Part shown: positions 1 through 4,428 of the stretch, piece after piece
How positions within the stretch are numbered: the first letter of the stretch is position 1
Layout of the letters: each line of letters starts with the position of its first letter
NCBI GenBank assembly: GCA_021797225.1
Contig: JAKAAE010000108.1
Span: 1-5,533 of the forward strand
Source of the DNA: Thermoplasmata archaeon
GTDB lineage: Archaea; Thermoplasmatota; Thermoplasmata; Thermoplasmatales; Thermoplasmataceae
DNA: 5,533 bases
Reading direction: 5' to 3'
Translations under genes and position numbers: made by a program
The notes under the pieces: model-generated
What the model saw: the letters and a program-made list of their open reading frames with translations, nothing else
The model's database searches: none
What the model was told of the DNA's origin: nothing

Positions 1-2
1 AT

Positions 3-107
3 CACGGATCAGGAACACTCTTCAGCACATATAAAAATCCGGATAAGGTGAAAATGCAGAATATGCTGAACGATGAATTATTTTCAGGGTGGCAGGATGG
101 ACAGTGA
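3..107 (+). CDS. C-terminal end of an unidentified upstream gene (partial)
   Basis: The frame beginning at base 3 is open from the left edge to a TGA at 105-107 and gives 34 residues, starting HGSGTLFSTYKNP and ending SGWQDGQ. The other two plus-strand frames hit stops within the first 51 bases. The stop lies 8 nt inside the next gene if that gene starts at 97, which is the overlap pattern expected of an operon and repeats at the next junction. I do not recognise the family: the tail is hydrophilic, has no membrane segment, and does not resemble a glycerol kinase C-terminus I know. An internal ATG at 54 preceded by GGTGA (47-51) would give only 17 residues, and is less likely than a longer gene entering from the left. 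Confidence 0.5.
   Translation, partial: HGSGTLFSTYKNPDKVKMQNMLNDELFSGWQDGQ
86..92 (+). promoter_or_regulatory. Ribosome binding site deciding the glpD start
   Basis: AGGGTGG lies 4 nt before the ATG at 97. The same 4-nt spacing is seen for the lipid kinase and the SDR in this window. The alternative in-frame ATG at 73 has no purine-rich motif before it, so 97 is the better start. The match to the archaeal anti-SD is imperfect. Confidence 0.5.
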
Positions 108-1452
108 ATTTTCATCTTCTACAAGGACAATCGCGCTCAATGATCTTGATGGAAAAGATTTTGAAGTAACTGTAATCGGAGGCGGCATTACAGGAGCCGG
201 AATAGCAAATATACTGGCTGAAAATGGGATAACAACATTACTCCTGGAAAAGGGTGATTTCGCGTGCGGGACCAGTTCCGGTTCATCGAAACTTGTACAC
301 GGGGGCCTCCGATATCTCCAATCCGGAAGATTTGTAGAGGTATACAGGCTGCTGCATGAAAGAAACTATCTAATGAACCATACAGGCATAGTCAAGCCAC
401 TGGAATTCCATATTTTAACAGGGGCAACAATGTGGAGCTCTGTGGAACTGGGGATTGGCATAAGCATTTATAATGCTATGTCAGGAAAAAATCCCATAGT
501 AAGGCACCATCACAATAATGGTGAGTACCCCGGAGAAATAAATGGATTTTATTCATATATTGATGGAATCACGGTAGATTCTGAACTGGTAATATACAAT
601 ATCGTATCGGCATACAGGCACGGTGCTATCTGCCTGAACTATTCTGAGGCAGCCTCCATAGAAAAATCAGATGGCCGGTACCGGGTCGGGATTAAGGACA
701 CTCTGTCAGGCAAATCATATAATATTTCATCAAAAATACTGATAAATGCTGCAGGTCCCTGGGGAAATGATATACTAAAACTTGCAGGAATGCCGGAGGA
801 GGAGAATTTTAGATTGAGCAAGGGTATACACCTTGTATTCCCATTCACAGTATGGAATAGAAAAAATGCGGTGGTAATCAAATCACCTATCGATGGAAGG
901 CAGCTATTTATCATACCCTCGGGAGAAGTGGCATATCTGGGGACAACAGATGTATTCGTTACAGACCCAGAGGATTTTTCTGTACAGAAGGAAGATATAG
1001 AGTATCTTATTGATAGTGTAAAAGATTTGTTTCCGGATTTTACTTCTGAAAATATTACTGCTACCTTTTCCGGAATCAGGGTGCTCCTCGGACCGGGGAA
1101 TGATCCCGGGAAAATCTCCCGGGATTTCAGCATAAGGGCGAATGAAAATTTTATATCGGTGCTCGGTGGCAAAATTACCGATTACCGGGTGGGTGCGAGA
1201 AAAACTGCGAAGATAGTATCTAAATTGCTGGGAAAGAACATGAAAATCAAAAATATGCCATACATCGATTATTCAAGAGAATCCGACGACGTTGATCATA
1301 TCATTAAATACGAATGCCCGTTAAAACCGGAGGATATACTCAGGAGAAGACTAGCAGTGAGATTATACTCTGCTGACTCCGGAAAATCTATGGAAGATGA
1401 AATAAGGAAGAAAATAGGAGGTACTCATGAGGATACATATACTGGCAAATAA
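97..1452 (+). CDS. glpD: FAD-dependent glycerol-3-phosphate dehydrogenase
   Basis: The enzyme oxidises sn-glycerol 3-phosphate to dihydroxyacetone phosphate and passes electrons through FAD to the quinone pool, normally from the cytoplasmic face of the membrane. From ATG 97 the protein has 451 residues. The FAD dinucleotide-binding loop GGGITGAG is at 28-35 and the family block EKGDFACGTSSGSSK continuing into LVHGGLRYL at 51-74. NAAGPWGN is at 217-224, KGIHLV at 242-247, GTTD at 282-285, GIRVL at 326-330, SRDF at 341-344 and LGGKITDYR at 356-364. R72/Y73, H245, R328, R342 and K359 sit where bacterial GlpD lines its active site (family knowledge, aligned by eye). A C-terminal cap remnant with EDILRRR (412-418) is present, but the protein is about 50 residues shorter than E. 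coli GlpD and the cap is reduced. No signal peptide or transmembrane helix is evident, so membrane contact would be peripheral or through a partner. ATG 73 would add 8 residues. It overlaps the gene before by 11 nt and the lipid kinase after by 26 nt. Confidence 0.9.
   Translation: MDSEFSSSTRTIALNDLDGKDFEVTVIGGGITGAGIANILAENGITTLLLEKGDFACGTSSGSSKLVHGGLRYLQSGRFVEVYRLLHERNYLMNHTGIVKPLEFHILTGATMWSSVELGIGISIYNAMSGKNPIVRHHHNNGEYPGEINGFYSYIDGITVDSELVIYNIVSAYRHGAICLNYSEAASIEKSDGRYRVGIKDTLSGKSYNISSKILINAAGPWGNDILKLAGMPEEENFRLSKGIHLVFPFTVWNRKNAVVIKSPIDGRQLFIIPSGEVAYLGTTDVFVTDPEDFSVQKEDIEYLIDSVKDLFPDFTSENITATFSGIRVLLGPGNDPGKISRDFSIRANENFISVLGGKITDYRVGARKTAKIVSKLLGKNMKIKNMPYIDYSRESDDVDHIIKYECPLKPEDILRRRLAVRLYSADSGKSMEDEIRKKIGGTHEDTYTGK
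1103..1125 (+). repeat. GC-rich perfect hairpin inside glpD
   Basis: ATCCCGGGA (1103-1111) and TCCCGGGAT (1117-1125) are exact reverse complements separated by the 5-nt loop AAATC. This gives a 9-bp stem, extendable by one G-U pair (1102/1126). It codes for NDPGKISRDF around the conserved SRD arginine of the dehydrogenase. It is much stronger than the surrounding AT-rich sequence. A role in mRNA stability or translation is possible, and coincidence of codons is also possible. Confidence 0.6.
1416..1422 (+). promoter_or_regulatory. Strong Shine-Dalgarno for the lipid kinase, inside glpD
   Basis: AGGAGGT is a full match to the archaeal anti-SD core and ends 4 nt before ATG 1427. It lies within the last codons of the dehydrogenase gene. 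It fixes the kinase start and argues that the kinase is translated efficiently in its own right despite the 26-nt overlap. Confidence 0.8.
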
Positions 1453-2293
1453 ATACGCCGGGGCTGGTAAAGCGCCGGAAATGATGGAAAATATTAAGCC
1501 ATTGCTTGAGGGCCATGATGTAACCACTTCGTATACGGAAAAAACCCCTGAGAAGTTTATTGAATATATAGAAAGCAACGGGGATATAAACTACCTGGTG
1601 GCTATCGGTGGTGATGGCACCATGAATTATGCAGTCCAGGCACTGGCTGGAAAGAATACGATTCTGATACCGGTTGATGCAGGCACCGGTTCTGATCTGT
1701 CCAGAACGATCGGCAGGGTAAATGTTTCCCATTTGAATGAAATTATATCCAGCCAGAATTACAGGGAAATCGATCTGGCACAGATTCAGGTAAATGGTAC
1801 ATCTAAATATTTTGCGAATATAATGGAATCAGGTCTGGGAGGAAATGTAATGTTGAAGGTAAACTCCGTCAGGAGAAGAACATCATTAACATTTATGTCT
1901 GCTATCCTGGGTTCGCTGATGTCGGCACAACCGGTAAAGGCCACTATTGAAATAGAAAATGAATCCATAACCGCGGACATACTGGATTTAATTATCGCCA
2001 ACGGGCAGTATTATGGAAAGGGAATACATGCTTCCCCTGATTCCGATATGGGCGATGGTTTCCTTGATGTACATTTAATAAAGTTCATGCCGAAGTATAA
2101 GGTTATGATGAGGCTTAATTCCCTGAGGAATGGAAGTTATATATCTTATGACGAGGTTATCAATAGAAAGGTGAAATCTATTCATGTAAGATGCCAATCC
2201 ATGGTTGAAATAGATGGTGAAACCATGAAGGCAGATGAATATACAGTTTCTGTATGTCATAATGCCCTTAAAATATTCCCGCTGAATCATTAA
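1427..2293 (+). CDS. Diacylglycerol kinase family (YegS/DgkB-like) lipid kinase
   Basis: This is a 288-residue protein of the DAGK-catalytic superfamily, which transfers the ATP gamma-phosphate to a hydroxyl on a lipid or lipid-like acceptor. The N-terminal nucleotide-binding domain shows the signature GGDGTMN at 61-67 and the loop DAGTGSDLSRTIG at 84-96. The second, beta-rich domain shows IDL at 115-117, YFANIMESGLGG at 128-139, NGQYYGKGIHASP at 192-204, DGFLDV at 210-215 and the DGE motif at 263-265. These are the order, spacing and total length usual for single-domain prokaryotic members (about 290-310 residues), so the protein appears complete and active. There is no membrane segment. GTGSD replaces the common bacterial GTGND. 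The acceptor cannot be read from the sequence. In an archaeon it would more naturally be an ether-linked or isoprenoid alcohol than diacylglycerol. The overlap with the glycerol-3-phosphate dehydrogenase ties it to glycerol-phosphate or lipid turnover (inference). Confidence 0.87.
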   Translation: MRIHILANKYAGAGKAPEMMENIKPLLEGHDVTTSYTEKTPEKFIEYIESNGDINYLVAIGGDGTMNYAVQALAGKNTILIPVDAGTGSDLSRTIGRVNVSHLNEIISSQNYREIDLAQIQVNGTSKYFANIMESGLGGNVMLKVNSVRRRTSLTFMSAILGSLMSAQPVKATIEIENESITADILDLIIANGQYYGKGIHASPDSDMGDGFLDVHLIKFMPKYKVMMRLNSLRNGSYISYDEVINRKVKSIHVRCQSMVEIDGETMKADEYTVSVCHNALKIFPLNH

Positions 2294-2310
2294 TAGATTC
2301 CGGGAAAGAT

Positions 2311-2319
2311 TATATAATA
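2311..2319 (+). promoter_or_regulatory. Putative TATA box upstream of the SDR gene
   Basis: TATATAATA lies in the gap after the lipid kinase stop. Archaeal transcription usually starts about 25 nt downstream, here near 2338-2345, leaving a leader of roughly 35-40 nt with an SD motif before the GTG at 2379. This suggests the SDR is transcribed from its own promoter and is not only read through from the operon before it. No upstream TFB recognition element is clear. Confidence 0.5.
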
Positions 2320-2340
2320 AATTGGATTGAATAATGATGA

Positions 2341-2360
2341 AGTGTTTTTAACATTTCACT
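2341..2360. repeat. Weak interrupted palindrome at the predicted SDR transcription start
   Basis: AGTG (2341-2344) and CACT (2357-2360) are inverted around a 12-nt AT-rich centre containing TTTTT. The position, directly downstream of the TATA box, is where an archaeal repressor operator could lie. The arms are only 4 bp, so this could be chance. The T run could equally help end transcripts coming from the lipid kinase. Confidence 0.2.
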
Positions 2361-2368
2361 GATTTTCT

Positions 2369-2374
2369 GGTGAT
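2369..2374 (+). promoter_or_regulatory. Shine-Dalgarno GGTGAT selecting the SDR start at GTG 2379
   Basis: GGTGAT is an exact match to the part of the archaeal SD complementary to the 16S 3' end, and it lies 4 nt before GTG 2379. The competing in-frame GTG at 2370 sits inside this motif, so it cannot use it and has no other SD. Confidence 0.65.
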
Positions 2375-2378
2375 AAAG

Positions 2379-3140
2379 GTGTACGATATAAAAAACAGGG
2401 TATGTATAGTTACAGGTTCCGGCAGGGGAATAGGGAAGGAAATAGCCATTAAACTTGCGGGGGAGGGTGGAAAGGTTGTTATCAATGTGAGAAAGCACGT
2501 TGACGAAGGAGAACAGACCTTGAAGGAAATACAGAAGCTCTCTTCGGGAATACTGGTTAAGGCCGATGTGAGCACAGAAGAGGGCAGGAATCTCCTTTTT
2601 GCTAAGGCACAGAAGGAACTGGGAACTCCGGAAATACTCATCAATAATGCCGGTGTAGGGATTCTGGAGCCCCTGGGGAACATTCAGGAAAAAAACCTGG
2701 AATTAATGTTCACAACTAATCTATTCTCTCCACTGAGGTTATCTGAAAAATTCATGAAAGATTCACATGGTGGCGTAATAATCAATATGGCATCCCTGGC
2801 AGGAATAACTCCATTTCCCGGGCTTGCAGTGTACGGAAGCACGAAAGCAGCCCTAATAGGGTTGACAAAATACATGTCACTGGAAATGGCCCCGCATGGA
2901 ATAAGGGTAAATGCTGTTGCCCCGGGTGTGGTCAAAACCAGGATGGGAGATAGCCTTCTCAGCCTGATGAATCTTGATGACTCTGAATTCTCAAAAAAAT
3001 TTACACTGACAGGGAAGCTGATAACACCTGAGGAGGTTGCGGATTCTGTTATATTCCTCATAAAAAATGAATCAATTACCGGGCAGATTATTACCATAGA
3101 TTCTGGAAGTACACAGATGGCCACGGATTATTTTAGATAA
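2379..3140 (+). CDS. Short-chain dehydrogenase/reductase (classical SDR, FabG-like)
   Basis: This is an NAD(P)-dependent oxidoreductase of the classical SDR family, cytosolic and normally tetrameric, interconverting an alcohol and a carbonyl. From GTG 2379 it has 253 residues, the usual length. The cofactor loop TGSGRGIG is at 12-19, an acidic ADV at 62-64, NNAG at 89-92 and the catalytic tetrad N114, S139, Y152 and K156 (YGSTK, 152-156). The APG motif follows at 181-183, with the C-terminal GQIITIDSGS strand near 235-244. Basic residues R38 and K39 after the second strand hint at NADP(H) preference (inference). The substrate is not determined: glucose/sugar 1-dehydrogenase, 3-oxoacyl reductase and other alcohol activities share this scaffold. 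There is no in-frame ATG before the Rossmann motif, so a GTG start is required. GTG 2370 would add three residues. It follows the lipid kinase by 85 nt. Confidence 0.88.
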   Translation: MYDIKNRVCIVTGSGRGIGKEIAIKLAGEGGKVVINVRKHVDEGEQTLKEIQKLSSGILVKADVSTEEGRNLLFAKAQKELGTPEILINNAGVGILEPLGNIQEKNLELMFTTNLFSPLRLSEKFMKDSHGGVIINMASLAGITPFPGLAVYGSTKAALIGLTKYMSLEMAPHGIRVNAVAPGVVKTRMGDSLLSLMNLDDSEFSKKFTLTGKLITPEEVADSVIFLIKNESITGQIITIDSGSTQMATDYFR

Positions 3141-3151
3141 ATAATCTATCA

Positions 3152-3168
3152 AAATTATGGTATAATTT
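3152..3168. repeat. 7-bp perfect inverted repeat between the SDR and alcohol dehydrogenase genes
   Basis: AAATTAT (3152-3158) and ATAATTT (3162-3168) are exact reverse complements around GGT. The site starts 12 nt after the SDR stop. As RNA it is a weak AU hairpin and could mark the SDR transcript end. As DNA it could be a regulator site. The AT-rich context makes short palindromes fairly likely by chance. Confidence 0.3.
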
Positions 3169-3181
3169 CCTCATAAGAACA

Positions 3182-3193
3182 TTAATATATTTA
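3182..3193 (+). promoter_or_regulatory. Candidate TATA element upstream of the alcohol dehydrogenase
   Basis: TTAATATATTTA is the best TATA-like stretch in the 138-nt gap. Its centre is about 23 nt before an ATG at 3210, so a transcript could start at or near that ATG. Its distance to the dehydrogenase ATG at 3279 would imply a leader of about 70 nt. A second AT-rich stretch, GAAATATTTTATG (3221-3233), is an alternative that would give a leader of about 25 nt. Confidence 0.3.
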
Positions 3194-3209
3194 CGGTACT
3201 TAATTTATT

Positions 3210-3278
3210 ATGGAAAATAGGAAATATTTTATGATAATTAATTCCGGTATGTTGTGTATTGCAGGGGGCGTATTTTGA
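3210..3278 (+). CDS. Possible 22-residue leader peptide or small hydrophobic protein
   Basis: ATG 3210 opens a 22-codon frame whose TGA (3276-3278) directly abuts the ATG of the alcohol dehydrogenase, in the same frame. The predicted peptide begins MENRKYF and continues as a mostly hydrophobic stretch ending CIAGGVF, like a short membrane or leader peptide. It has no SD motif, but a TATA-like element about 23 nt upstream could make it a leaderless start. Frames this short are common by chance in AT-rich DNA. It is listed because of its exact junction with the next gene, not because of any family resemblance. Confidence 0.2.
   Translation: MENRKYFMIINSGMLCIAGGVF
3263..3268 (+). promoter_or_regulatory. 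Weak ribosome binding site for the alcohol dehydrogenase
   Basis: AGGGGG differs from AGGAGG by one base and lies 10 nt before ATG 3279, a longer spacing than the 4 nt used by the other genes here. The start itself is firm, because an in-frame TGA immediately precedes the ATG and the family N-terminus begins there. Confidence 0.4.
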
Positions 3279-4400
3279 ATGTGGTATTTCAGATCGCCCG
3301 AAATCATCTTCGGAGAGGAATCACTTTCTTATCTTGAAACACTGGGAATCGGGAAGGCAGTAATAGTTACAGACAAAAATATCGCGGCTGCCGGCATGGT
3401 GGACAGGGTAAAGGCAAATATGCCTGATACAGAATGCATGGTAATTGACGATATACCCGAAGAGCCGAGGTATGCAGATATAGCAGGGCATCTGGATAAA
3501 ATCGATGCATTTGCACCTGATTACTTTATAGCTGTGGGAGGAGGTTCGTCCATTGACAGTGCCAAAATTTTATTCTTCAAACATGAAAGACCTGACCTGG
3601 AATTTTATGATGTTACCCCGCTGGTCAAACTCAACCTGAGAAAGAAGAGCAGGCTCATTGCCATACCAACAACCAGTGGAACCGGATCTGAATGTACATG
3701 GGCTGCGGTTATTACAGATGAAAAAGAAAAAAGGAAGGATGAACTGGCCTCACCTGAAATCATGCCCGATTATGCCATACTTGACCCCGAGATGGTAAAA
3801 ACGCTGCCTAAAACCCAGACAATCAATACTGCCACTGATGCCATGACACATGCAATAGAGGGTTACACCAGCAGATGGAATAATCCTTATTCAGATGCTA
3901 TGGCTGAAAAGGCCATGGAACTTATTGTGCCATCCATAATAGAGGTGTCAGCACACCCCGATAATATAGATTCCAGAAATAGCTTGCATATCGGTGCTTC
4001 CATGGCCGGGCTCTCGTTCTCAAATTCCCAGATAGGGCTTGCACATGCCCTTGGGCATTCACTGGGTGCCATATTCCACATTGCCCATGGCAAATCTGTT
4101 GGCATTTTCCTCCCTGAAGTAATACGCTTTAATTACAGTACTGTAAAAGAAAGATATGATCGATTAAATAGAATAATTCCTGAAAAATACAGAAAACCGA
4201 CTCTTGATCAATCCATGGAATTTATATTGAAAACAATAGGGCAGAACACAAAAATTTCGGAAACAGGAATATCCCGTGAGTTATATGGTCAGAATATGGA
4301 AAATCTTATATCACTTGCAGCAGAATCCACCGGAATTATTACAAATCCCAGGGATGCAAATATGAAGGATATAAAAAATATGTTTGAAAACGCTTATTGA
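3279..4400 (+). CDS. Iron-containing (group III) alcohol dehydrogenase
   Basis: This NAD(P)-dependent, metal-requiring enzyme interconverts a primary or secondary alcohol and its aldehyde or ketone in the cytoplasm. The protein has 373 residues, usual for the Fe-ADH family. It starts MWYFRSPEIIFGE, a typical family N-terminus, and has the NAD(P)-binding GGGSSIDSAK at 87-96 and PTTSGTGSE at 130-138. It also carries DP at 169-170, TDAMTHAIEGY at 186-196, GLAHALGHSLG at 253-263 and AHG at 269-271. The four metal ligands of the FucO type are all present (D187, H191, H256, H270), as is the conserved nicotinamide-side H260, so it should be active. It has PF00465-type motifs and not those of archaeal glycerol-1-phosphate dehydrogenase, so it is not the lipid-backbone enzyme EgsA. 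Substrate is unknown; lactaldehyde or glycerol-type diols, butanol and maleylacetate are handled by relatives. It lies 138 nt after the SDR and converges on the next gene across 28 nt. Confidence 0.92.
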   Translation: MWYFRSPEIIFGEESLSYLETLGIGKAVIVTDKNIAAAGMVDRVKANMPDTECMVIDDIPEEPRYADIAGHLDKIDAFAPDYFIAVGGGSSIDSAKILFFKHERPDLEFYDVTPLVKLNLRKKSRLIAIPTTSGTGSECTWAAVITDEKEKRKDELASPEIMPDYAILDPEMVKTLPKTQTINTATDAMTHAIEGYTSRWNNPYSDAMAEKAMELIVPSIIEVSAHPDNIDSRNSLHIGASMAGLSFSNSQIGLAHALGHSLGAIFHIAHGKSVGIFLPEVIRFNYSTVKERYDRLNRIIPEKYRKPTLDQSMEFILKTIGQNTKISETGISRELYGQNMENLISLAAESTGIITNPRDANMKDIKNMFENAY

Positions 4401-4428
4401 GGATATATAAAAATAAATTTAAATAAAA
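4401..4428 (-). terminator. T-rich terminator for the minus-strand FAD oxidoreductase
   Basis: Read on the minus strand, the gap after the oxidoreductase stop is TTTTATTTAAATTTATTTTT followed by ATATATCC, a U-rich tract of the kind that ends archaeal transcription without a stable hairpin. It occupies the whole gap between the convergent genes. Confidence 0.5.

Noticed and set aside
639..1172. 177-codon open frame on the minus strand within glpD
   Set aside because: Wholly antisense to a gene with clear family motifs; its product shows no recognisable domain and it has no promoter context.
2334..2351. Five-codon frame (MMKCF) after the TATA box of the SDR gene
   Set aside because: Too short to distinguish from chance, ends 18 nt before the SD and has no junction with the SDR start.
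2684..3124. 146-codon open frame on the minus strand within the SDR gene
   Set aside because: Antisense to a conserved SDR with its full catalytic tetrad; no family resemblance of its own.
3279..4400. Possible glycerol-1-phosphate dehydrogenase (EgsA), given the glycerol-phosphate gene nearby
   Set aside because: The motifs (GGGSSIDSAK, PTTSGTGSE, HALGHSLG) are those of group III Fe-alcohol dehydrogenases and not of EgsA.
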